Source of the DNA: Minisyncoccota bacterium
GTDB lineage: Bacteria > Patescibacteriota > Minisyncoccia > Moranbacterales > GCA-2747515
Direction: 5' to 3'
Length of the DNA stretch: 5,307 bases
Assembly: GCA_938044295.1 (NCBI GenBank)
Contig: CALIRC010000043.1
Span: 1-5,307, forward strand
Positions 1 to 5,117 of this stretch are shown here, in pieces. The stretch's first letter is position 1, and each line of letters starts with the position of its first letter. The notes under the pieces were generated by a model. The model searched no databases, was not told the DNA's origin, and saw nothing but the letters and a program-made list of their open reading frames with translations. A program made the translations under genes and the position numbers.

Positions 1-2
1 GC

Positions 3-11
3 TGGTTTAAT
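3..11 (+). promoter_or_regulatory. possible extended -10 for the NUDIX gene
   Basis: TGGTTTAAT matches the extended -10 form TGnTATAAT with one mismatch in the hexamer. It ends 13 bases before ATG25, which would give a leader of only about 7 bases. The -35 region lies outside the window, and in AT-rich DNA such matches occur by chance, so this is weak. Confidence 0.25.
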
Positions 12-24
12 AATTGTAAAAAAT

Positions 25-420
25 ATGAAGATTAAAAGAAAAGCGCTTCTCATACCGATCAATTCCATGAAAGACATTCTTATCCAAGATAGAAGAGGGC
101 ATAAGCTTCCTGATTGGGGTTTTTGGGGTGGTGATATTGAAGAAGATGAGACAGCGTTGGATGCAGTGATCAGGGAGACAGGGGAAGAACTGGATATTTC
201 TTTAGTAGAAAGTGATCTTATCTTTATGGGCGATAATCATACAAAATTTGATGGAGTTGACGTTAAGCGTTATTTTTTTCTCTACAAAACTGATCAAGAG
301 AAATTTACTGTATTAGAGGGTGTGGGTGCTCACTGGTTTACCTATGCAGAGGCACGGGAAAAACTAGATATTGCTGATCGATTTGACGAGGTTATTGAAA
401 TGATCAGAAAAGTGTTTTAG
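25..420 (+). CDS. NUDIX hydrolase, substrate unknown
   Basis: The protein has 131 residues, the size of a single-domain NUDIX hydrolase. These Mg2+-dependent enzymes cleave nucleoside diphosphates linked to another group. The Nudix box runs from G36 to I58: G36, five residues, E42, seven residues, then RETGEELDI with R50, E51, E54 and E55 present. These include the metal-binding glutamates. Two box positions depart from the consensus GX5EX7REUXEEXGU: T52 sits where a hydrophobic residue is usual, and D57 replaces the usual glycine. The preceding WGFWGG (31-36) is the normal entry to the box. Substrate cannot be told; nucleotide-pool cleanup or a nucleotide-sugar role are both possible. ATG25 gives a start just before the first beta strand, but the frame stays open to the window edge, so an upstream start cannot be excluded. 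There is no Shine-Dalgarno. No clear terminator follows. Confidence 0.9.
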   Translation: MKIKRKALLIPINSMKDILIQDRRGHKLPDWGFWGGDIEEDETALDAVIRETGEELDISLVESDLIFMGDNHTKFDGVDVKRYFFLYKTDQEKFTVLEGVGAHWFTYAEAREKLDIADRFDEVIEMIRKVF

Positions 421-490
421 AGACAGTGGCATTGGTATACTTTGATTTTTGTATATCTCATTAGCGTGTCTTTGGATTAAACTATTTTTT

Positions 491-666
491 TTGAGCTGAT
501 ATTTCAATTTCTCTCTGACTCCTAAAAATAGAGAATATTAAATTGAATTTGCTGCTACTAGAATTGGTTTTTTGGAGTTTAGTCAATTTGTTGTGGGCGA
601 TGTAGGATTGATTGCTTATGGGTTTGTATACCGTTTGCGGTAGAAATCTATTGCGCTGATATTTCA
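491..666. repeat. 16-bp direct repeat of the sufD 3' end
   Basis: TTGAGCTGATATTTCA at 491-506 recurs as TTGCGCTGATATTTCA at 651-666, with 15 of 16 bases identical and an offset of exactly 160 bp. The second copy is the last codons of sufD (…SEISAQ, minus strand). The first lies in the noncoding gap between the NUDIX gene and sufD. It may be a relic of a local duplication of the sufD tail, or chance. The rest of 421-647 shows no gene, no tRNA and no convincing terminator. Confidence 0.5.
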
Positions 667-1220
667 GAATTTGGCGCTTTCTCTTTTAACTGGATAATGA
701 GGTCTTGTGCGAATCCTTCGATTAAGAGGTCTTTAGCTTGTTTTTCATCAAGACCTCGCATGCGAAGAACATTTATATGTTCCTGAGAAAGATGAGAAAT
801 TGTGGCAGCGTGTGTGCAGCTCACATCTGCTGGAAGAATTTCCAATTGTGGTTTTGCAGTAACACGAGCATTTTCAGAAATGATTAGATTACGACTTTCA
901 AGAGCTGCATCTGTCTTTGTTGCCTTTTTATGAAGGTGAATGATTCCTTCGTAGTTGAAGGAAGATGCATCATCGAAAATACCTTTTATAAGGATGTGAC
1001 TCTGCGCTCCTGGTACCGTGTGTTTTTGCCTTGTGATCAGTGTGAATTTATCTTTGTTTTTTCCTTTGTATAAGCCAAAAACGTACAATTTTGCCTTGCT
1101 ATGAGCAATTGTGAAAGAAAGATCTGTAGATTTATTGCGGAAGAAAAAAACGTGATCACCGGGTGTTTTTATGATGAATCGCGATTTCTTTTGATGTGTA
1201 ATATCTGAGAATATAGTCAT
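648..1220 (-). CDS. sufD: SufD-like Fe-S scaffold protein, short form
   Basis: This 190-residue protein matches the core and C-terminal part of the SufB/SufD family, which with SufC builds Fe-S clusters in the cytoplasm. The beta-helix repeats run from about residue 20 to 130 and include DAALESRNLIISENARVTAKPQ-type strands (104-124). The family signature DVSCTHAAT follows at 132-140. Its H137, two residues after C135, lines up with the SufD histidine (His360 in E. coli, from memory) thought to act at the SufB-SufD interface. The C-terminal helices carry LRMRGLDEKQA and LLIEGF. E. coli SufD has about 420 residues, so the whole N-terminal domain is missing. The ATG is intact and sits 25 bases after the sufB stop with no stop-codon scars, so this looks like a genuine short form and not a broken gene. 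No Shine-Dalgarno is visible. It is probably co-transcribed with sufB. It could be called a second, truncated SufB-family protein; SufD is preferred because of its position and the histidine motif. Confidence 0.88.
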   Translation of the reverse strand: MTIFSDITHQKKSRFIIKTPGDHVFFFRNKSTDLSFTIAHSKAKLYVFGLYKGKNKDKFTLITRQKHTVPGAQSHILIKGIFDDASSFNYEGIIHLHKKATKTDAALESRNLIISENARVTAKPQLEILPADVSCTHAATISHLSQEHINVLRMRGLDEKQAKDLLIEGFAQDLIIQLKEKAPNSEISAQ

Positions 1221-1245
1221 TTTCTGAGTTTTTGTGATTACTTCA

Positions 1246-2649
1246 TTACCCTATGCTATCTTCCATTTCCATGTTGATGAGTCTGTAGAGTTCCAGAGAA
1301 TACTCCAGAGGAATTTCTTTTGTCACCTCATCTATGAATCCGTTTACAATCATGCCACGCGCTTGCGCTTCATTGAGTCCGCGACTCATCAGGGTGAAGA
1401 GTTTTGCGGCGTCGATTTTTTCTACGCTTGCTTCGTGCTCTGTCTGTGTGTCTTTTTCATGCACGTTTATCGTAGGAAACGTATCGGATTCTGATACGTC
1501 ATCTAATAACAGTGCGTCACATTGGACATAACTTTTTGCACCTTTTGCACCCTTATTTATATGCACAAGTCCTCTGTAGCTACTTTTACCTGTTTTGTGG
1601 GCGATTGATTTTGAAATTACACGGGATGTTGTATTTGGTGCGAGGTGGATCATTTTTGATCCTGCGTCTTGTACTTGATCTTTACCTGCCATTGCTATTG
1701 AAAGTACTTCTCCAGATGCACCTTCTCCTGCGAGAATAACTGCTGGATATTTCATTGTGACTCCTGAACCGATATTGCAATCGATCCACTCTACTCGCGC
1801 ATTTTCGTGTGCAACTGCTCTTTTGGTGACGAGATTGTAGATGTTTGTGCTCCAGTTTTGGACTGTCGTATAGCGAACTGTGGCATTTTTATGTGCGATG
1901 ACTTCGACGACTGCGCTATGTAAGCTGTCTGTTGAGTAAAGCGGTGCTGTACAGCCTTCCATGTAATGTACACTTGCGCCTTCTTCTGCGATGATGAGTG
2001 TGCGTTCAAATTGACCAAAGCGTTCCGTGTTGATTCTGAAATAGGCTTGTAGGGGCATGGAAACATTTACGCCTTTTGGGACGTAGACAAATGAGCCACC
2101 ACTCCATACCGCACTGTTGAGTGCTGCAAACTTATTGTCACTTGGAGGTATGGTTTTTGCGAAGTACTTTTTTACGATTTTTGGGTATTTTTTTACAGCT
2201 GTATCCATATCGCAAAAAATAACACCTTGTTTTGTGAGCTCTTTTTGTACACTTTCATAGACGACTTCACTTTCATATTGCGCACTTACGCCTGCAAGCC
2301 AGTTTTTTTCATGTTCCGGTACGCCAATGCGATCATAGGTTTCTTTGATTTCTGCAGGGAGGTCATCCCACGAGCGTTCTTGGCGTTTTGTGGCGCGTAG
2401 AAAGTAGATAATGTCATCGAAGTTGATTTTGTTTAGATTTGCTCCCCACGTTGGCATGGGTTTTTCTCTAAAAGTTTCGTACGCTTTGAGGCGAAAGTCT
2501 CGCATCCATTTAGCTTCATTTTTGTACTGTGAGATAGCTTCTACAGTTTCTGTATCGATGCCGCGGTCAGTTTTGACGTCGACAACTTCTGGCATAGCGA
2601 AGCTATGCTTATCAGGTGTGAGTTTTTTGGTATTGAGCTTTGTAGTCAT
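1246..2649 (-). CDS. sufB: SufB, Fe-S cluster scaffold subunit
   Basis: SufB is the scaffold subunit of the cytoplasmic SufBCD complex, where sulfur and iron are joined into a nascent cluster. From ATG 2649 the protein has 467 residues, close to the family's usual 470-495. The N-terminal block has the family pattern AISQYKNEAKWMRDFRLKAY (residues 38-57). YFRINTE (203-209), EGCTAP (232-237), VQNW (263-266) and VTKR (274-277) follow in the beta-helix. SYVQCDALLL (373-382) contains C377, equivalent to E. coli Cys405, the proposed sulfur acceptor. TEHEA (403-407) follows with the same 27-residue spacing as Cys405 to the E-H-E motif in E. coli (from memory). The C-terminus, SRGLNEAQARGMIVNGF then LINMEMEDSIG, is typical. 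The frame stays open upstream to 2793, but that would overlap the divergent gene at 2762, so 2649 is chosen; ATG 2694 is an alternative. No Shine-Dalgarno precedes either. sufD follows 25 bases downstream. Confidence 0.96.
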   Translation of the reverse strand: MTTKLNTKKLTPDKHSFAMPEVVDVKTDRGIDTETVEAISQYKNEAKWMRDFRLKAYETFREKPMPTWGANLNKINFDDIIYFLRATKRQERSWDDLPAEIKETYDRIGVPEHEKNWLAGVSAQYESEVVYESVQKELTKQGVIFCDMDTAVKKYPKIVKKYFAKTIPPSDNKFAALNSAVWSGGSFVYVPKGVNVSMPLQAYFRINTERFGQFERTLIIAEEGASVHYMEGCTAPLYSTDSLHSAVVEVIAHKNATVRYTTVQNWSTNIYNLVTKRAVAHENARVEWIDCNIGSGVTMKYPAVILAGEGASGEVLSIAMAGKDQVQDAGSKMIHLAPNTTSRVISKSIAHKTGKSSYRGLVHINKGAKGAKSYVQCDALLLDDVSESDTFPTINVHEKDTQTEHEASVEKIDAAKLFTLMSRGLNEAQARGMIVNGFIDEVTKEIPLEYSLELYRLINMEMEDSIG

Positions 2650-2725
2650 ATAGTCATAAATGATGAAATTCGGATTTCTATTTGTGATTGGCATTTTAGC
2701 ATAGAATTGGCTTTTTATCGAGTAT

Positions 2726-2753
2726 TTGCCATAATAAGGTTGATTAGTATAAA
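2726..2753 (+). promoter_or_regulatory. sigma70-type promoter of the DUF1801 gene
   Basis: TTGCCA (2726-2731), a 16-base spacer, and TATAAA (2748-2753) match the housekeeping consensus at 5 of 6 positions each. The -10 ends 8 bases before the ATG at 2762, so transcription would begin at about 2760-2762 and the mRNA would have essentially no leader. This fits the lack of a Shine-Dalgarno. Confidence 0.55.
2746..2751 (-). promoter_or_regulatory. candidate -10 box for sufBD
   Basis: On the minus strand TATACT (5 of 6 to TATAAT) lies about 97 bases before the chosen sufB ATG. No good -35 is seen at 16-18 bases; the nearest is a poor TTAAGT. It overlaps by four bases the plus-strand -10 of the divergent gene. 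It is supported mainly by position, since sufB needs a promoter in this 112-bp gap. Confidence 0.35.
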
Positions 2754-2761
2754 TTATTCTT

Positions 2762-3190
2762 ATGAGTACACTTAAAACAACTAAAGATGTCAAAAAAAGT
2801 GTAAAAAAGTTTCTTGCTGGTATTGAACACGAGAAGCGCCGGGCCGATGCTCAAGCGCTCTGTGCCTTGATCGAAAAAACTACGATGCTCACGCCCTTTA
2901 TGTGGGGTGAAAGTATTGTCGGTTTTGGATCGTATTGGTATTCGCGTAAGGGAAAGAAGGAAGTGCTGCATGAATGGTTTGTGGTAGGTTTTTCGCCACG
3001 AAAAGCTGCACTTGTTCTCTATTGTCCGCCGTGTTTTACTTCGTTTAAAAAATTGGTTGCTGATTTGGGAAAAGTGAAATCGTCGGTTTCTTGTATTTAT
3101 ATCACTGATCTTAATAAAATTGATGCGAAAGGACTTCGAACTCTCATTAGCGCCTCTGTTAAGGCTGGAGAATCGTTGAATGAAAAATGA
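2762..3190 (+). CDS. DUF1801 (YdhG-like) domain protein
   Basis: This 142-residue protein has the pattern of DUF1801 proteins of the YdhG-like superfamily. The helical N-terminus (about 1-40) carries KRRADAQAL (25-33). The hallmark MWGESIVGFGSYWY spans 47-60, followed by VVGFSPRKAALVLY (74-87), LGK (102-104) and SCIYI (110-114). There is no signal peptide or membrane segment, so it should be cytoplasmic. The biochemical role of this subgroup is unknown. A more distant member, B. subtilis YdhG/Fra, has been described as a frataxin-like iron donor for Fe-S assembly. Here the gene sits between sufC and sufB on the opposite strand, divergent from sufBD and convergent with sufC, so a role in iron supply to SUF is an attractive but unproven inference. 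It has its own promoter, probably leaderless. The stop (TGA) is followed 7 bases later by palindromic element A. Confidence 0.87.
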   Translation: MSTLKTTKDVKKSVKKFLAGIEHEKRRADAQALCALIEKTTMLTPFMWGESIVGFGSYWYSRKGKKEVLHEWFVVGFSPRKAALVLYCPPCFTSFKKLVADLGKVKSSVSCIYITDLNKIDAKGLRTLISASVKAGESLNEK

Positions 3191-3197
3191 TCTATAG

Positions 3198-3317
3198 AGG
3201 ACTTACGCACTTGGTGTACTTTGTCGTTAAAATCTACTTTTTCACTCATTATAGGTAGACTATGGTTCGTGCAAAGTCTTGATTTTGCCTAAAATTATAC
3301 TCAAGTGTGTAAGTCTT
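3198..3317 (+). repeat. palindromic element A (MITE/REP-like), 120 bp
   Basis: The left arm AGGACTTACGCACTTG (3198-3213) pairs with the right arm CAAGTGTGTAAGTCTT (3302-3317) over 16 positions: 14 Watson-Crick pairs and two G-T pairs. The stem continues as GTGTA/TATAC after a one-base bulge. Smaller hairpins lie inside (GCAAA 3271-3275 with TTTGC 3284-3288). It carries no gene. It shares ends, length and an internal block with element B, so it belongs to a repeat family. A non-autonomous transposon (MITE) or a REP-type structured repeat are the best guesses. The transposase family is unknown. Confidence 0.7.
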
Positions 3318-3354
3318 AATATACCTTCTATTTTTACTGTGGACGTATTATCAA

Positions 3355-3377
3355 AAAAAGAGCGCAATGCTCTTTTT
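3355..3377. terminator. bidirectional intrinsic terminator
   Basis: AAAAAGAGC (3355-3363), loop GCAAT and GCTCTTTTT (3369-3377) form a perfect 9-bp stem. It has a T-tract on the plus strand, and the A-run at 3353-3359 gives a T-tract on the minus strand. It lies between the convergent DUF1801 and sufC genes and can stop both transcripts, although it is about 165 bases beyond the first stop and 170 beyond the second. Confidence 0.8.
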
Positions 3378-3424
3378 GTATTTACTATTTTCGTTTAAGT
3401 ATAGCTTTCGAGGATGGCTTTATT

Positions 3425-3545
3425 AGGACTTCCTCACTTTGCACACTGCTCCTTTTATAAACACTCCTTTTTCTGACGACGGTCAGTACGTCTTAGAGAA
3501 AAAGTAGTTTTTGTGCCTCACATTGCACTAAACTGAGGAAGTCTT
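3425..3545 (-). repeat. palindromic element B (MITE/REP-like), 121 bp
   Basis: AGGACTTCCTCA (3425-3436) pairs with TGAGGAAGTCTT (3534-3545), all Watson-Crick except one G-T. Near the centre CTTTTTCT (3467-3474) pairs with AGAAAAAG (3497-3504), GACG (3475-3478) can pair with CGTC (3489-3492), and CTGAC/GTCAG (3473-3486) offers an alternative tip. The whole is symmetric about 3485. Read on the minus strand it shares with element A the outer ends and the block CTACTTTTTC (38 bases from its end, against 36 in A), so it is a second copy in inverted orientation. It abuts the sufC stop, and as RNA the sufC transcript would fold it. Confidence 0.72.
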
Positions 3546-3547
3546 CT

Positions 3548-4306
3548 TTATATTTTTCCAAAGCCTTCTTTTTCAATTTTTTTGGCAAGCTGAGCAGTCC
3601 CTTTTTTTGCTAGTTTTCCTTCTTTTATGACAATTGTTGTATCTGGATTTAAATATTTGAGGATGCGATTGTAGTGTGTGATCATCACAATTGTCTTGTC
3701 TGTGTTTTTTGTGAATTTTTTGAGGAATTTTGCAATGGTTTTGAGCGCATCTACATCTACGCCAGTATCAATTTCGTCTAGGAGTATGTATTTTGGGTTT
3801 AGTACAGCCATTTGAAGTACTTCGATTTTTTTTCTTTCGCCACCACTCAAACCTTCATTTAGAGATCGCGTGAGTAGTTCTGGCATGATTTGAAGTTCAT
3901 TTGCATAGTCATCGATCATTTTTTTTAGCTCCGTCGCTTTCATTTTATGACCGTCAATTATACGGTCTTTGGTTGCTACGCGTAGTAGGCCAAAAACGGT
4001 TACACCTGGAATTTCAAGAGGTGATTGCATAGAGAGAAAGATGCCTTTTTCTGCTCGTTCGTTCGGTGCGAGATTTTTTATATTTATATTCTTTTCTTTG
4101 TGCGTGATGAATAATTTTGATTTTACGGATAATTTAAATGCTGGATCACCCATAATACTCCGCGCTAACGTAGACTTTCCGGATCCATTTGGTCCCATGA
4201 TAGCGTAAATTTTCCCTGGTTTGAGTGAGAGGTTTATATCGGTGAGGATTGTTTTTTTTGTGTTTTGTTCAGCTACTTTTGCGGTAAAATCTTTGAGCGT
4301 GATCAT
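3548..4306 (-). CDS. sufC: SufC, ATPase of the SUF Fe-S assembly complex
   Basis: SufC is the soluble ABC-type ATPase that drives conformational change in SufBCD during cluster assembly. From ATG 4306 it has 252 residues, the family norm. All ABC motifs are present: Walker A GPNGSGKST (38-46), Q-loop glutamine in MQSP (Q94), signature LSGGE (153-157), Walker B YILLDEIDTGVD with D177 and E178, and H-loop H211 in ITHYNRIL. DEIDTGVDVDAL and the C-terminal EKEGFGKI are specific to SufC rather than transport ATPases, and no membrane partner is nearby. The frame extends to a GTG at 4378, but that codon overlaps a likely -10 box and adds 24 unconserved residues. MITLKDF matches the usual SufC beginning, so ATG 4306 is preferred. 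The bases before it are purine-rich (GAAGAGAG) but not a proper Shine-Dalgarno. Unlike the usual sufBCD cluster, it is split from sufBD by the DUF1801 gene. Confidence 0.96.
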   Translation of the reverse strand: MITLKDFTAKVAEQNTKKTILTDINLSLKPGKIYAIMGPNGSGKSTLARSIMGDPAFKLSVKSKLFITHKEKNINIKNLAPNERAEKGIFLSMQSPLEIPGVTVFGLLRVATKDRIIDGHKMKATELKKMIDDYANELQIMPELLTRSLNEGLSGGERKKIEVLQMAVLNPKYILLDEIDTGVDVDALKTIAKFLKKFTKNTDKTIVMITHYNRILKYLNPDTTIVIKEGKLAKKGTAQLAKKIEKEGFGKI

Positions 4307-4368
4307 CTCTCTTCGTGTTAAAAGTTTTGTTAGTGGTAGGCGTTCGATTTGAGGATTATTGTGAGCGT

Positions 4369-4377
4369 AGTATAGCA
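4369..4377 (-). promoter_or_regulatory. extended -10 candidate for sufC
   Basis: On the minus strand TGCTATACT fits TGnTATAAT with one mismatch in the hexamer. It predicts a start near 4362 and a leader of about 56 bases before ATG 4306. No good -35 is present, which an extended -10 can tolerate. Confidence 0.45.
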
Positions 4378-4408
4378 CTATTGTTTTTTCTTGAAAAGAA
4401 TATTTACT

Positions 4409-4424
4409 GTTAGTAATTACTAAC
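4409..4424. promoter_or_regulatory. 16-bp perfect palindrome, putative operator
   Basis: GTTAGTAATTACTAAC is a perfect inverted repeat with no spacer, the form bound by a dimeric repressor. It sits in the 169-bp divergent gap between sufC and the DedA gene. It is next to a minus-strand TATAAT (4426-4431) and about 36 bases upstream of the dedA -10. The regulator family cannot be told from this. An Fe-S or redox sensor acting on sufC would make sense but is only inference. Confidence 0.5.
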
Positions 4425-4425
4425 C

Positions 4426-4431
4426 ATTATA
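4426..4431 (-). promoter_or_regulatory. alternative -10 (TATAAT) for sufC
   Basis: A perfect TATAAT on the minus strand without a recognisable -35. If used, transcription would start near 4419, inside the palindrome at 4409-4424, an ideal place for repression. It may be chance in AT-rich DNA. Confidence 0.3.
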
Positions 4432-4459
4432 TTTTTGAAAGGAATTTTCTCTTTTTTTC

Positions 4460-4468
4460 TGATACAAT
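4460..4468 (+). promoter_or_regulatory. extended -10 promoter of the DedA gene
   Basis: TGATACAAT fits TGnTATAAT with one mismatch. It ends 7 bases before the ATG at 4476, so the transcript would start at or next to the start codon. TTGAAA (4435-4440) is too far upstream (22-base spacer) to be a normal -35. This is a second case in the window of an apparently leaderless mRNA. Confidence 0.5.
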
Positions 4469-4475
4469 ACGTTTT

Positions 4476-5066
4476 ATGGACTACGATATTTTAGAATTCT
4501 TGGCAAGAAATGGATATATTTTTATGTTTCTCCTCATGATAGTGGAGGGACCCATTGTCACAATGGCAGCCGCATTTTTGGCTTCTTTAGGTCTTTTTTC
4601 ATTGCCTTTTGTCCTTTTTATCTCTGTCTTTGGGGATTTGGTGGGTGATTTTTTGTGGTATAGCATTGGCCGTAGATGGGGGCTTTCTTTTGTGCGTGGT
4701 CCTGGTAAATATATTGGTATTACGGAAAATACTATACAAAAAATGGATCGTTTTTTCGAAAGACATGGTGGAAAAACGATTTTTTTTGTGAAGTCTACAA
4801 CTGGTCTTTGTCTTGTGACGTTTGTCGCCGCTGGAGTCGCACGGATGGATCTAAAAAAATTCTTTTGGTATTCACTTTTGGGTGGTTTCGTTTGGAGTGC
4901 TACACTTGTTGGTCTGGGGTATTTTTTTGGCGTTCTTTATGCAGAAATTGCACAGTATATTTCGTGGGCTGGATGGATTGTGGGTATTTTAGCTATTTTA
5001 ACGTTTGTTGTTATCGGTCTTTATAAAAAAGGTAAGGCGCGGAAACTTCTTTCGGAAAAAACATGA
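4476..5066 (+). CDS. DedA/VTT-family membrane protein
   Basis: This 196-residue, strongly hydrophobic protein fits the DedA (SNARE-associated, VTT) family, whose members are inner-membrane proteins linked to phospholipid flipping and membrane homeostasis. Segments in order: a hydrophobic helix at about 13-24, the re-entrant region EGPIVTMAAAFLASLG (24-39), GDLVGDFLWYSIGRRWG (53-69), the amphipathic FFERHGGK (93-100), the second re-entrant region (about 101-121) ending in AAGVARM (118-124), and helices at about 129-152 and 163-183. The tail is basic. In typical members the second re-entrant region reads like R-F-x-P-G-x-R. Here K106 takes the first arginine's place, and threonine and cysteine (C112) replace the proline and second arginine, so transport may differ. 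The ATG is set by the promoter directly upstream and there is no Shine-Dalgarno. It ends with tandem stops TGA TAG. The next gene starts 51 bases later and may be co-transcribed. Confidence 0.87.
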   Translation: MDYDILEFLARNGYIFMFLLMIVEGPIVTMAAAFLASLGLFSLPFVLFISVFGDLVGDFLWYSIGRRWGLSFVRGPGKYIGITENTIQKMDRFFERHGGKTIFFVKSTTGLCLVTFVAAGVARMDLKKFFWYSLLGGFVWSATLVGLGYFFGVLYAEIAQYISWAGWIVGILAILTFVVIGLYKKGKARKLLSEKT

Positions 5067-5117
5067 TAGTGCAATTATTGAAACAGTTTACATTTATTTT
5101 ATTCGAGCAAATCTAAT

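Larger units (their letters stand above)
3191..3547. other. noncoding region between convergent genes
   Basis: These 357 bases hold no credible gene. The content is almost fully structural: element A at 3198-3317, a terminator hairpin at 3355-3377 and element B at 3425-3545. The segments between them (3318-3354 and 3378-3424) show nothing recognisable. The two elements begin 7 bases after the DUF1801 stop and end 2 bases from the sufC stop. Confidence 0.85.

Noticed and set aside
380..522. Minus-strand frame from a TTG after AGGAG, about 47 codons
   Set aside because: Non-ATG start, no recognisable protein, and it runs antisense into the end of the NUDIX gene.
629..642. TACCG-TTTG-CGGTA hairpin just after the sufD stop
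   Set aside because: Only 5 bp and no T-tract on either strand, so not a convincing terminator.
1791..2066. Other-frame minus ORF of 91 codons inside sufB
   Set aside because: It is a shadow of the well-conserved sufB frame and has no family features.
2650..2793. Longer sufB start at 2793
   Set aside because: It would overlap the start of the divergent DUF1801 gene and its promoter, and the added 48 residues do not resemble SufB.
3414..3476. Small plus-strand frame starting ATG 3414 after a GAGG
   Set aside because: Only 20 codons, and it lies mostly in the arm of palindromic element B.
3198..3545. CRISPR array
   Set aside because: Only two copies, inverted relative to each other and about 120 bp long; no regular short repeat and spacer pattern and no cas genes.
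4307..4378. GTG start of sufC at 4378
   Set aside because: The added residues are not SufC-like, and the codon overlaps the extended -10 TGCTATACT. ATG 4306 fits the family.
3188..5069. UGA read as an amino acid, as in some CPR lineages
   Set aside because: UGA ends the DUF1801 gene at the expected family length, and the DedA gene ends with UGA followed by UAG. No conserved gene contains in-frame UGA.
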